In this document: piece after piece, positions 43,883 to 53,163 of the stretch
Layout: every line of letters begins with the position of its first letter
How positions within the stretch are numbered: the stretch's first letter is position 1
Translations under genes and position numbers: made by a program
NCBI GenBank assembly: GCA_018368455.1
Contig: JAGZEG010000003.1
Coordinates: forward strand, 1-64,000
Reading direction: 5' to 3'
Length of the DNA stretch: 64,000 nt
DNA from: Coriobacteriia bacterium
GTDB taxonomy: Bacteria > Actinomycetota > Coriobacteriia > Coriobacteriales > UMGS124
Notes under the pieces: model-generated
The model's input: the letters and a program-made list of their open reading frames with translations, nothing else
Told to the model about the DNA's origin: nothing
The model's database searches: none

Positions 43883-44719
43883 ATGGGACAGCATATCTTT
43901 CTGCCGCAGGTGTTCATCCGCGAGCTGCGCGCCAACGCCCGGTCACTTGTCGTATGGTCGCTCGTTATGGCGTTTTTCATGGCCGTGGGGACGGTGAAGT
44001 ACAGCGGGGCCGAGGGCGGCGGAGCGCAGATGGGCGAGCTCATCGCTCAGTTTCCACGCATCGTGCTCGCCGTGTTCGGCATGGGTGATGCTGCTGACGT
44101 TGACATCGCGTCGTTTCCCGGGTTCTACACGGTGCTCTGGTTCTACGCTGCCCTTATCATGGCGGCTTCGTCCGTGTCGTTCGGGCGCTCGGCCGTGACA
44201 CGCGAGATAGCTGACGGAACCTGCGAGTTTCTGTTCGTGCGGCCGGCGGCGCGTGCTGCCGTGCTCGCGGCGAAGCTCTGCGCGGCGCTTGTCTGCGTTG
44301 CCGTGCTGGCGGGGGTGGGCTGGCTGGCGAGCGCCGCGACGTACCCGACGCTCGGGCTTGACGCCGACGAGAGCGCTCTGTTCGTGCGCGCGACGCTGGC
44401 CTTACTGTGCCTGGGCGCCGTCTTTGGGAGCTTGGGGGCCGCGTGTGCCGCAGTGATCCCGCAGGTTGAGCGGGGAGCGCTTGCGGGGAGCTGTCTCGTG
44501 CTCGTGGCATACCTTGCCGCCGTGGGGCACCAGATGTTCGCGGGCGAGAGCTGGGCTGTCGTGCTGCGCGTGCTGTCGCCGTTGCGCTGGCTGCTGCCGG
44601 ACCAACTTGCGCAAGGCGGGATCGACCTCGGGTTCGCCGTTCTGGCAGGATTCGTAGTCTTGGCGGGCGGGGCGCTGGCGTTCTCTGCCTTCTCGCGGCG
44701 CGATCTTGCGACTCGATAG
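43883..44719 (+). CDS. ABC-2 type exporter permease, second subunit
   Basis: A membrane protein of 278 residues from ATG 43883, with AGGGAGGG upstream. It has about six membrane segments and the characteristic cytosolic-end pattern SFGRSAVTREIADGTCEFLF followed by RPAARAAVLAAKL. The N-terminus, FIRELRANARSLVVWSLVMA, resembles that of the first permease, suggesting related subunits of one heterodimer. Confidence 0.87.
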   Translation: MGQHIFLPQVFIRELRANARSLVVWSLVMAFFMAVGTVKYSGAEGGGAQMGELIAQFPRIVLAVFGMGDAADVDIASFPGFYTVLWFYAALIMAASSVSFGRSAVTREIADGTCEFLFVRPAARAAVLAAKLCAALVCVAVLAGVGWLASAATYPTLGLDADESALFVRATLALLCLGAVFGSLGAACAAVIPQVERGALAGSCLVLVAYLAAVGHQMFAGESWAVVLRVLSPLRWLLPDQLAQGGIDLGFAVLAGFVVLAGGALAFSAFSRRDLATR

Positions 44720-44872
44720 CGCCGTTGGGTCGCGCACCTTGCGTCGAGTGTGGGCTGACGAGGATCTCTTCGCGGCGGCTTGAGGGTTTTGCCGAGCGTT
44801 TTCGCAGGTAGGTTGAGACTTTTGTGAGCTTGCGTTTACAAAGAGCCGGCCGTCAGCCCGCATTCGACGAAG

Positions 44873-44905
44873 GGCGGGCCCGCGGCTCGGGGACGCGGGC
44901 CCGCC
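44873..44905. terminator. GC-rich hairpin between convergent genes
   Basis: GGCGGGCCCGCG (44873-44884) pairs perfectly with CGCGGGCCCGCC (44894-44905). It sits 12 bp past the fdhE stop and about 150 bp past the exporter operon. No T-tract is seen on either side. Confidence 0.6.
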
Positions 44906-44916
44906 TGGCGTGCAAC

Positions 44917-45867
44917 CTACTGACGTGCGTCTGTTGCCCGGGCGCGCTCGAGGGCAGCCTCGTACGCGGGGCTCTGCGCCACGGCGTCGAGCGTCGCCAT
45001 GACGACGTCCTCGACCTCGGGTACGAATGCTGCTCCGATGCCCGTGGCGTCTGCGGCAAAGAATGTGCGCGTGTAGCGTCCGCACTCGTCGCAGGCGTAG
45101 AGACGATGCGCGTCATCCCCCTCGATGCTGACGTAATGCAGCTTCTCCTGGGAGCGCGTGCCGCAGTGTGGGCAGCGGACACGCTCGACCTCCCACGTGG
45201 CGCCGCACTGGCCGCAATACAGGATGCGCCCGTTGCCCGAGCTCGCCGGCGTCGGACCCACGTAGGCGAGCGTCGGCTCTCCGCCACAGCACGGGCAGCG
45301 CAGCGGCTTGGCGTGCGTCGTGTAGCCGGCGAGTGCCGCCTTCTGCTCGGCTGCCATGACTGAGCTCTGGGCAGGCTCGAGCAGTGCGCGCAGGCCCAGC
45401 GAGAGCACCATGAGGATCGTGTCGGCTCCGGCTGCGCCCTGCTCCTCGAGCTTGCGGGCAACCAGCGCGAGGTAGTCGGCCGGATCGCTGCCGGCAAGCG
45501 AGATGTCGGGTACCACGCTTGAGAGCTGCGTCCAGTCGAAGGCCTGCAGCGTGGCGACGTCCTCGTCGTCGATCCCCGCGTTGTCGGCGATGTAGGCGGC
45601 CAGCTCCGTGCAGACGCGGGTAAGCGTTTCGCTGTCCACGCTCACGGGCGCCTGCGCGAAGACGGGTGTTGCGTCGTCCCAGTACCACGCGTCGAGCTGG
45701 TCGAGCTCGGGAACGGTGTACGCAGGGGCTCCCGACGCGGCGAGCCGATCCTGCGCCGCCTGCTGGATGCCCCAGATTCCGCGAAAGAATGCGAGCCGTG
45801 CCTTGCCCGCGTCGTCAAGCTCCGTATCGCGCGCCGCGATGGCGCCGTCGATGCGCTTTAGGTTCAT
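44917..45867 (-). CDS. fdhE: FdhE, formate dehydrogenase accessory protein
   Basis: The protein has 316 residues. The C-terminal rubredoxin-like zinc/iron ribbon region has four CxxC pairs: CPCCGG, CGQCGA, CPHCGT, CDECGR. The following FFAADATGIGAAFVPEVEDV is typical of FdhE. It is needed to make the respiratory formate dehydrogenase active in E. coli, probably through its redox-active cysteines. Here it lies downstream of fdhABC but behind a strong terminator, so it has its own transcription signals. AAGGGAC precedes ATG 45867. Confidence 0.94.
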   Translation of the reverse strand: MNLKRIDGAIAARDTELDDAGKARLAFFRGIWGIQQAAQDRLAASGAPAYTVPELDQLDAWYWDDATPVFAQAPVSVDSETLTRVCTELAAYIADNAGIDDEDVATLQAFDWTQLSSVVPDISLAGSDPADYLALVARKLEEQGAAGADTILMVLSLGLRALLEPAQSSVMAAEQKAALAGYTTHAKPLRCPCCGGEPTLAYVGPTPASSGNGRILYCGQCGATWEVERVRCPHCGTRSQEKLHYVSIEGDDAHRLYACDECGRYTRTFFAADATGIGAAFVPEVEDVVMATLDAVAQSPAYEAALERARATDARQ

Positions 45868-46241
45868 GGTTGTCCCTTCGATTACGTAGCCCGGCAGGAC
45901 TGCCGAACTGAGGGGATGCTAGGTGGTCTCAAATACGGGAGCCTGTGCGTACGCAGCGCTTTTCCGGCCAGAAAGGCCGGTCGTGAACGGGTGCCCAACG
46001 GACGCAGGCGAGACGCGCACCAAAACCGCAGGTGGTTGACGACCGGCGTTCGCATCGGCGGGCGTTTCCGTCGCGCAGCCAGTTCACGGCCGGCATTTCT
46101 GGCCAGGCAAGAGCCGTTCGCGTGCAGTCGCGGTCGCCGAGCCTGTCTCTCGCTCGCAACTTTGGTCGCCGGCCCTGTCCCCGGCGGCTGCCTCGCACCC
46201 GCGGTCGCTGCCCGCGCCGACACGCCGGAGCTCCCCGTGCG
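45868..46241. other. Gene-free spacer between fdhC and fdhE
   Basis: About 370 bp with no supported gene. It must contain the fdhE promoter (minus strand). Its most obvious structure is the long inverted repeat at 45966-46104; the left part also resembles sequence in the glnN/SurA-N spacer (from about 21751). Confidence 0.5.
45966..46104. repeat. 26-bp imperfect inverted repeat flanking about 90 bp
   Basis: The left arm (45966-45991, beginning GGCCAGAAAGGCCGG) and the right arm (46079-46104, ending GGCATTTCTGGCC) match at 23 of 26 positions when inverted. The centre holds further short complementary stretches. It could be a degenerate mobile element or a structured RNA. No target-site duplication or transposase is visible. 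Confidence 0.6.
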
Positions 46242-46279
46242 AAAAAGGCCGCATCCCGACACGCTCCAGGGATGCGGCC
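46242..46279 (-). terminator. Intrinsic terminator of the fdhABC operon
   Basis: On the minus strand GGCCGCATCCC pairs with GGGATGCGGCC without mismatch, with TTTTT directly after the stem. It begins 43 nt after the fdhC stop codon. Confidence 0.92.
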
Positions 46280-46321
46280 CTCCTTCTTCGTGGTCGGTCT
46301 CGCCAGGTCCAGGCGTACGCG

Positions 46322-47134
46322 CTACTTCTTGTCGCGCGAGCCCTTCTCGACGTAGACGTTGCGGCCGTCGGCGATCTCGCGGCGGGCGTACTTGCCCCAG
46401 TGATACAGGGCGTCGCTCTCGGAGACCTTGCCGTCGCCCCACATGATGCGAGCCGAGCCCTTGTACGGCTCGAACACGCCGCCGCCGATGTAGGCGTGGG
46501 CCAGGCCGAACACGACCGTCAGGATGAAGAACAGGTCGTGCAGGAACTTCCAGACCATCATGAGGCCGGCGGGCTGAGCCAGAATCGTGTCGCCAAGCAG
46601 CAGGCCGATGCCGGACACCGCCATGACGAGGCAGCACAGCCACAGCATGCCGTCGGCGAAGCGCTGACCGCTCTTCGTGTAGTCCTGGTCGGGCATGTGC
46701 GTCTTCTTGCAGGCGAGCAGGTACGGCGCGAACTTGAGCAGCCACACCCAGTCGTCCTTGTTCCACGGGTGGAACAGGTTGAAGAAGATGTGCTTGACGC
46801 CCTTGGGAGCCATGATGGCGCTGACGAGCGGCACGACGACAAACAGGATGCCCAGAACGCGGTGGGACATGCGCAGCACGAACACGACGTTGGCGCCCAC
46901 GAGGTTGGACAGCGGCTGCGCCAGCACGAACGCGCCGGAGATGGCGAGCCAGATGCAGGTGATGACAACGCACGCGTGCGTGATGCGGGCCTGCAGCGAC
47001 GTGCGCTGGATGTAGCGCTCGCCCTGCGGGATCTCGGCGGGGTCAACCTTGACGTGCGACTCCGTGTGCGGCTTGCCGTCCTCCGAGCCGAGCCACTCGA
47101 CGAAGCTCATCTTCTTTTTCGTGGTCTCTGCCAT
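46322..47134 (-). CDS. fdhC: Formate dehydrogenase cytochrome b556 gamma subunit
   Basis: The protein has 270 residues from ATG 47134, 1 bp after the fdhB stop. Four membrane segments carry histidines suited to two b-type haems: RITHACVVITCIWLAISG, MSHRVLGILFVVVPLV, KFLHDLFFILTVVFGLAHAYIGGG. FdnI-like conservation includes the N-terminal ERYIQRTSLQARITH. It anchors the catalytic subunits to the membrane and passes electrons to menaquinone. Confidence 0.93.
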   Translation of the reverse strand: MAETTKKKMSFVEWLGSEDGKPHTESHVKVDPAEIPQGERYIQRTSLQARITHACVVITCIWLAISGAFVLAQPLSNLVGANVVFVLRMSHRVLGILFVVVPLVSAIMAPKGVKHIFFNLFHPWNKDDWVWLLKFAPYLLACKKTHMPDQDYTKSGQRFADGMLWLCCLVMAVSGIGLLLGDTILAQPAGLMMVWKFLHDLFFILTVVFGLAHAYIGGGVFEPYKGSARIMWGDGKVSESDALYHWGKYARREIADGRNVYVEKGSRDKK

Positions 47135-47135
47135 G

Positions 47136-48152
47136 CTACTCACCGTCCTTCCCGTGCTTGTCGGCCGTATCGGCGCCCACGGGCTTGCCGTCAAGCGTTT
47201 CGAACTTGTCGTTGACGTGTTTGCGCAGCGTCTTCGTGCTCGTCTTCTCGACGTGCCAGTGCTCGGCCGACGCACTGACCTCGCTCGGGTCGACGTGCTT
47301 GATGAGCTCGCCCGTATCGACGTCGATGATGTCGCCCGTCTGCGGGTTGTACTTCATGTTGGCGCGCGTGTAGCCGTGGCCCGTCGCGTACGTAAACGCC
47401 AGGCCGGCGATGACGACGACGGTCGCGATGCCGGCGACGGGCGCCGCATACTTGCTCAGCGAGGCATAGAACGGCAGCTTGGGATCGGCCAGCTCGCCGT
47501 GCTTCTCCAGGCCGTACTTGAGCACGGAGATGACGTGCAGGCCACCCATCTCTTCGGCGCCGTAGACGCAGGCGTCCTCAAAGCCGCGGGACTTGAGCAC
47601 CTCGACGCGCTCCTGGGCCTTGGCAAGCATCTCGTCGCGCGGGCCGAAGTCGAGCGCCTCGGGCTGGCACGTCGTGACGCACGCGGGCTTGAGACCCTGA
47701 CGCACGCGGTCGATGCAGCCGGTGCACTTGTTGATGATGCCGCCGCGCGGGCCGTAGTAGCGCGGCACGTCGTACGGGCACGCGAGCGAGCAGTAGTGGC
47801 AGGCGATGCACTTGTCGTCCTGCACGACGACAAAGCCCGTCTCCTCGTCGTGCGACAGCGCGCCCGTCGGGCACACGTCGACGCAGCCGGCGTCGGTGCA
47901 GTGCTTGCACGAGCGGCGGGAGAACGCCCACTGCACGGGCTTGGGCGAGCCCTCCGGCGCGTCGAACTCGCTGAAGAACTGGACGAGGCGCGTGTCGCCG
48001 TTCAGGTCGGCCGGGTTCTGGTACGTGCCCGTGAACTCGTTGGCGTTCAGCTCCGTGGGGGAGGGCAGGTTGTTCCAGCACTTGCAGGCGACCTGGCATC
48101 CCTTGCAGTTCGTGCAGCGGGAGGAATCGTAGTAGATAGCGCTATCAGCCAT
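47136..48152 (-). CDS. fdhB: Formate dehydrogenase iron-sulfur beta subunit
   Basis: The protein has 338 residues from ATG 48152, 12 nt after the fdhA stop, with AAGGGGGA between. Four 4Fe-4S clusters are predicted from CTNCKGCQVACKCW, CKHCTDAGCVDVCP, CIACHYCSLACP and CTGCIDRVRQG with CVTTCQP. A single membrane segment near residue 237-255 (AGIATVVVIAGLAFTYATG) is followed by a hydrophilic tail, as in E. coli FdnH. It carries electrons from the molybdenum subunit to the cytochrome b subunit. Confidence 0.95.
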   Translation of the reverse strand: MADSAIYYDSSRCTNCKGCQVACKCWNNLPSPTELNANEFTGTYQNPADLNGDTRLVQFFSEFDAPEGSPKPVQWAFSRRSCKHCTDAGCVDVCPTGALSHDEETGFVVVQDDKCIACHYCSLACPYDVPRYYGPRGGIINKCTGCIDRVRQGLKPACVTTCQPEALDFGPRDEMLAKAQERVEVLKSRGFEDACVYGAEEMGGLHVISVLKYGLEKHGELADPKLPFYASLSKYAAPVAGIATVVVIAGLAFTYATGHGYTRANMKYNPQTGDIIDVDTGELIKHVDPSEVSASAEHWHVEKTSTKTLRKHVNDKFETLDGKPVGADTADKHGKDGE

Positions 48153-48164
48153 GGTCGGTCCCCC

Positions 48165-51100
48165 TTACGCCTTCTCGATGTTGACAAGGAACGCCTTGTA
48201 CTCAGGCGTCTGCGAGTTGGGGTCGCCGACGTTGGGCGTCAGGTCGTTTGTCGTGCTCTCGCTCGTGCCGAACACGCCAGCCCAGCTGTAGTGGTGCGTC
48301 ATGCCGATGAGGTGCTGCGTGTTCCCGTTGACCGTCAGCGGCTTGAGGCGCTTCGTCACGACAGCGTCGAGGATGACGGAGCCGCGGTTGTTCCACACGT
48401 GCACCTTGTCGCCGGCGGCGATGCCCTTCTCGGCGGCCAGCTCCTCGGAGATCTCGATGAACTGCGCGGGCATGGCCTCGACGAGCGCCGGGCACATGCG
48501 GCTCTGGCCACCGGTCTGCCAGTGCTCCGTCACCGAGTACGTCGTGGCGACGATCGGGTACTTGCTCACGTCGCCGTGCTGCGTCGACTCGTAGTCGCGG
48601 CCGAGGAACACGGGGTTGTTGAGCGAGCCGTTCATGATGTTCTCGGACAGCGGCGTCTCGAAGGGCTCGTAGTGCTCGGGCAGCGGTGCGTCAACCATGC
48701 CGTAGCTCTCGAGGCGCGCGTTCTGCTCCCACAGCATGAAGAAGGCGTTGTTGTTCGGCTCGACGGGCTTGCCGTTCTTGGCGGCCGTGAAGTCGCCGAC
48801 GTCCACCTGGTTCCACTCGGAGCCCGTCCACTCGACGAGCACCTTCTCGGGGTTCCAGGGCTTGCCCTTCGTGTCGGCCGAGGCGCGGTTGTACAGGATA
48901 CGGCGGTTGGCCGGCCAGCTAAACGCGTAGTTGGAGTACAGGCCGATGCCGCTCTTGTCCTCGTTGTCGCGGCGGCCGCACGGCTGCTGGGAGGCGTCGA
49001 GCGGGGCGTCGTTGTTGTTCCAGAAGCCGGAGTAGATCCACATGCCGCAGGCCGTGGAGCCGTCGGCGCCGAGCTCGGAGTAGCCGGAGAGCAGGTCGAC
49101 CTTGCCCTCGGAGAAATCGGTGCCGTCAACCTTGTAGCCGTTGAGCGCCCACGCAACCGGGCGCGGGTCGATCTTGCCGTCGACGTAGTAGTCCCACTTC
49201 GTCTTGAGGATGGGGTCGGGGTTAGCGCCGCCCTCCTCCTCGTACAGCTTGCAGATGCCCGTCCACAGCAGGTCGATGATCTCGTAGTCGGGCTTGGACT
49301 GTTCCCACGGCTCGACGGCCTGGTAGCGGTACTGGATCCAGCGGCCCGAGTTCAGGATGATGCCCGGCTTCTCGTAGATGAGGGCGCACGGCAGGTAGTA
49401 GACCGTCGTGTTGATCTGCGACGGGTCCATGTCGGGGGCCTTCCAGAACGTCGCGGCCTCCGTGGGCACCTGGTCGGTCACGACGAGCCAGTCGAGGTTG
49501 GCCATGGAGCGGCGGACGTTGCCCGTGTTGGGCGCCGAGTGACAGGGGTTCATGCCCCAGCAGAAGTAGCCCTTGATGACGCCCTGCTGCATGAGCTCGA
49601 ACGTCGAGATGTGCGTGTAGTCCTGGTCGCCCGGCTTGCTCGGTACCTTGGGGAACCAGTCGTAGCCGTAGTCGTTGTCGACGGTGGCGTTCTCGCCGAA
49701 CCACTCCTTGAGGAAGCTGACGAGGAACTTCGGCTTGTTCGTGTAGTAGCCGTCGGAGTACGTCTGGCTCTCGAGCCACTTGCGCAGGCTGGAGCGATCT
49801 GTCGTGTTGGCCCACTTCAGGTAGCCGGGCAGCTCGTTGACGAGCATGCCCATGTCCGTGGCGCCCTGGACGTTGGGCTCGCCGCGCAGGGCAGCGACGC
49901 CGCCGCCGGGGATGCCGACGTTGGCCAGGAGCAGCTGCAGCACGGACATAGCGCGCGTGTTCTGGGCGCCGTACGTGTGCTGCGTCTGGCCGAGGGCGTA
50001 CAGGATGACGCCGGCCTTGCCGGGGGCCGCCGTGGAGGCGAACGTCTCGTAGACGCGCTGGAGCTGCTCTTTGCTCATGCCGCAGATCGAGCAGACCGTG
50101 TCCATGTCATAGCGGCTGTAGTGCAGCTTGAACTGCTGGTAGACGCACATGGGATCCTGAAGCGTCATGTCGCGCTTCACGACCTCTTTCTTCGGCGTCG
50201 TGAACTCGGGCACGCCGTCCTTCTTGACCCAGGCGTAGTCGCCCTTGTCGGACGTGTCCCAGTCCTCCTCCTTCTCGACCTGGTAGTGCCACGTCTCGTT
50301 GGAGTAGGTGCCCGTCTCCTCGTCCCAGCCGGAGAACAGGCCGGTTGACGGGTCGAACTCGAAGCCCTCGTTCAGCAGGTACGAGGCGTTCGTGTAGTTG
50401 AGCAGGTACTCGAAGTTGTAGTTCTCCATCGTGCCGTTGTCGAGGTAGTCCTGCAGGCCCGGCTCGATGAGGTTCTCGACGATGTAGTTGTACAGGCCGC
50501 CGTAGAAGGCGATGTCCGTACCGGAGCGGATGGGGCAGTAGATGTCGGCCATCTCCGCCGTGCGCGTGTAGCGCGGGTCAACGACGATCCACTTGCCACC
50601 GTTCTCGTGGGACTTGTGGATCCAGCGCGAGGACAGCGGGTGGTTTTCGGCGCTGTTGGAGCCGATGTTCATGACGACGTCGGCGTTCTGGAAATCGCAC
50701 CAGTGCGTCGTCATCGAGCCACGACCAAACGAGGCCGCCAGACCGGCGACCGTGGGGCCGTGTCAAACGCGCGCTTGGTTGTCTATGGCCACGATGCCGA
50801 GCTGGCGCATGGCCTTGAGGATGAGGTACTCCTCTTCGGAGTTCTGCTGAGAGCCGCCGAGGCTGGCGATGGCGGGCGTGCGGTTGACGGTCAGACCGTC
50901 CGCATCCGTCTCTTCGAACGTCTCGTCGCGCGTGTCCTTGACCTTGCGCGCGATCTCGGCGACGGCGTCCTCCCAAGAGATGTCCTCCCACTCGGAGGAG
51001 CCGGGACGGCGCACCATCGGCTTGGCGACGCGGTCGGGGTTCTTGACGACCTCGCGAGTCTGCGGGTCGACGATGTTGCGCAGCTGCGACATCGTGGCGC

Positions 51101-51365
51101 CCTTGGGGCAGAGGCCGCCGAAGTTGATGGGGCTGTCGGGGTCGCCCTCGAGGTTGATGAGCTCGCCGTCGCGCACGGAGCACAGAGATCCGCATCCGCC
51201 TGCACAGTAGCAGCAGATGTTCGTGACCTCCTCCGTGTTGGCGAGCTTCCACTCCGTGGGTGACTCGACGGCCAGCGCCTTCGATTTGGACGTCAGCCCG
51301 AACGCCATACTACTGGCGATCGCCGCGCCGGCAACTTTGAACAGACCACGACGCGTGAGTTCCAT
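48165..51365 (-). CDS. fdhA: Selenocysteine-containing formate dehydrogenase, molybdenum (bis-MGD) alpha subunit
   Basis: The frame has 1066 residues if the in-frame TGA at 50763-50765 is read as selenocysteine 201. Both halves then join without a gap: NQARV-U-HGPTVAGLAASFGRGSMT matches the FdnG-type active site (UHGPTVA and GRGSMT around the Sec). The N-terminus has a Tat signal (TRRGLFKVAGAAIASS), so the enzyme is exported folded, and then a 4Fe-4S motif CCYCAGGCGSLC (about 51-62). The bis-MGD binding regions and a C-terminal molydopterin-dinucleotide-binding domain (HVWNNRGSVILDAVV) follow. It oxidises formate to CO2 outside the cytoplasmic membrane. SelA/B/C/D should be encoded elsewhere in the genome. 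GGAAAGGAAGGGAG precedes ATG 51365. Confidence 0.95.
50733..50765 (-). promoter_or_regulatory. UGA selenocysteine codon and SECIS hairpin in fdhA
   Basis: The TGA is at 50763-50765. Downstream on the minus strand, GGTCGCC (50751-50745) pairs with GGCGGCC (50739-50733), with one G-T pair, around the loop GGTCT. The E. coli fdhF and fdnG SECIS elements show the same placement of the stem and a GGUCU apical loop, which SelB binds. This supports recoding, not a nonsense mutation. Confidence 0.9.
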
Positions 51366-52007
51366 GGCTCTCCCTTCCTTTCCTCTCTCCGAAAAACCGA
51401 ACGAGCCTCATAGGATGCGAGCATGTTGCGCAGGTCATGCAGTGCGCAGAGGCATTGCGTAGCCTCGCGTAACTTGCTCAAAAGATAGGGTCTTCCTTGC
51501 TGTTAAAGCCAGATCGAAATTCAAAAACACAATTATGACATTACGATATTAATGATAGGAATTATCATATACAACTATATATAAATATATTGAAATATTA
51601 ATCTAGTGTTAAATGATATGAACGAACTATGTTCTCAAAACCGATATATCGTAATGGAATGCCTTAACTAAGAAAAATTTAGTAATGAACGAATTATGAT
51701 TGTACACACACTGTATTACATGAAAGAAAAATAAAAACTGATGCGTTGCGATACCTTTAATATTGCAATAGACATACCAAAAAGTGTCGGTTTACACAAT
51801 GGCTACCGTAGCCATCCGAATGGGGTCATGCTCACCCCCGAAGGGGGTTAGATGAATGTCACGACGGCGTACTACGCTCACATGACAAAAGGCGGGTCGA
51901 GAGATTTCACTCATACGAGTGGGAAAAATGCAACAGAAATCAGCCGTATGTCGGCGAGAGGAGCACATGCAAGCGCCCCTACGTGGCGGGTTACAATAAG
52001 CAGCTAC
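51366..52007. other. Long gene-free region upstream of fdhA with an AT-rich island
   Basis: About 640 bp without a supported gene. From about 51481 to 51790 the sequence is extremely AT-rich compared with everything around it. ATGAACGAACTATG (51618-51631) recurs as ATGAACGAATTATG (51685-51698), a 14-bp direct repeat with one mismatch and 67-bp period. GATA-GGAAT-TATC is a further short inverted repeat near 51554. A small ACCCCC-GAA-GGGGGT hairpin lies at about 51832. The stretch probably holds the fdhA promoter and regulator sites. Confidence 0.6.
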
Positions 52008-52044
52008 AAAAAAAGCCGCCCCGGCCATGAGGAACCGAGGCGGC
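52008..52044 (-). terminator. Intrinsic terminator of the flavin reductase gene
   Basis: On the minus strand GCCGCC-T-CGG pairs with CCG-G-GGCGGC and is followed by a run of seven T. It lies 17 nt after the stop codon. Confidence 0.9.
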
Positions 52045-52061
52045 GTTCGTACGGTTTGGCC

Positions 52062-52568
52062 CTATGCGCGCACGAGGACGCGCTCGATGGCGCCGACGTA
52101 CGACGTGTGGAGGTCTCCGTCGGGATAGACTTTGTCGCGCAGCCCGGTGTCGACAAACGCGCTGGCATCCATGTCCTGCGCGTAGAGCTTGCGACACACG
52201 AGGATGAGGTCCGCTTCCTCGAAGGACGTCGTGCCGTCCACGTACAGCGGCGTGAGTCCGGCCTCGGCGATCTTGTCGCTGTCGCGGCCCGATTTCGTGC
52301 CGAGCAGCTGCAGGGCGTCGCGATAGCTCTCGTCAAAGAACGTCAGCGTAAACGTGTCATTGGCGTCGACGAACTGCTTCGTGTAGCGCTGTGGTCGAAT
52401 GAAGGCAAACGCGACGTTCTTGCCCCAGAGCACGCCCATGCCGCCCCAGCTCGCCGTCATCGTGTTGTGAGACGCCTCGTCGCCGGCCGTGACGAGCATC
52501 CACTCCTTGCCGATCTTCGTGAACGGGTTGAGCTGCAGCTCCGCGAGCTCGATGTCCTTGAATGCCAT
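52062..52568 (-). CDS. Flavin reductase-like FMN-binding split-barrel protein
   Basis: The protein has 168 residues from ATG 52568, with GGAGG upstream. The flavoprotein split-barrel pattern is seen in MLVTAGDEASHNTMTASWGGMGVLWGKNVAFAFIRPQRYT (conserved TASW, W and P), with FVDANDTFTLTFFDE after it. Such proteins use FMN to reduce flavins or small molecules. It is 16 nt downstream of xpt and is likely co-transcribed with it. Confidence 0.88.
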   Translation of the reverse strand: MAFKDIELAELQLNPFTKIGKEWMLVTAGDEASHNTMTASWGGMGVLWGKNVAFAFIRPQRYTKQFVDANDTFTLTFFDESYRDALQLLGTKSGRDSDKIAEAGLTPLYVDGTTSFEEADLILVCRKLYAQDMDASAFVDTGLRDKVYPDGDLHTSYVGAIERVLVRA

Positions 52569-52584
52569 CGTATGCCTCCGTGTT

Positions 52585-53163
52585 CTATGCGAACGTGATC
52601 GTGCCCGTCGCCGCGTCCATGTCCTTGATGATGGCGAGCGACTGCAGGTTGAAGCCGCGCTCGCGCAGCTCGGCGCCGCCACGCTGGAAGCCCTTCTCGA
52701 TGGCGATGCCGATGCCCTCGATGACGACGCCCGCCTGCTCGCAGATCTCGATGAGGCCGTCGAGGGCGCAGCCGTTGGCGAGGAAGTCGTCGATGATGAG
52801 CACGTGATCGCCGGCGGTGAGGAACTGCTTGGACACGATGACGTCGAAGTCCTTGTTCTTCGTGAACGAGTGGATCTTTGTGCAGTACTGCTCGCCGTCG
52901 AGGTTGATGGACTGGGCCTTCTTGGCAAACACGACGGGGACGCTATCGAAGTGGCGCGAGACGCAGCAGGCGATGCCGATACCCGACGCTTCGATCGTCA
53001 GGATCTTGTCGACGGGGCGCCCGGCGAACAGGCGTGCCCACTCGGCACCCATGCGGTCGAACAGCCCCACGTCGCACTGGTGGTTGAGGAACGCACCCAC
53101 CTTGAGGACGCCGCCCTCCTTCACGACGCCGTCGGCTACGATGCGCTGCTCAAGCTCCTTCAT
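52585..53163 (-). CDS. xpt: Xanthine phosphoribosyltransferase
   Basis: The protein has 192 residues, the usual length for Xpt. The N-terminus MKELEQRIVADGVV and VGAFLNHQCDVGLFDRMGAEWA fit the family. The PRPP-binding motif is VLIIDDFLANGCAL. It converts xanthine and PRPP to XMP for purine salvage. AAAGGG precedes ATG 53163. I looked for a guanine/xanthine riboswitch in the 5' region and saw none of the conserved loops. Confidence 0.95.
   Translation of the reverse strand: MKELEQRIVADGVVKEGGVLKVGAFLNHQCDVGLFDRMGAEWARLFAGRPVDKILTIEASGIGIACCVSRHFDSVPVVFAKKAQSINLDGEQYCTKIHSFTKNKDFDVIVSKQFLTAGDHVLIIDDFLANGCALDGLIEICEQAGVVIEGIGIAIEKGFQRGGAELRERGFNLQSLAIIKDMDAATGTITFA

Noticed and set aside
47049..50348. 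Plus-strand open frame of 1099 codons
   Set aside because: It is antisense to fdhB and fdhA and has low-complexity, Arg/Val/Leu-rich translation. The minus strand carries the full FdnGHI-like proteins.
48165..51365. fdhA as a pseudogene broken by a stop codon
   Set aside because: The TGA sits at the known selenocysteine position, the flanking residues match the FdnG active site, and a SECIS hairpin follows directly.
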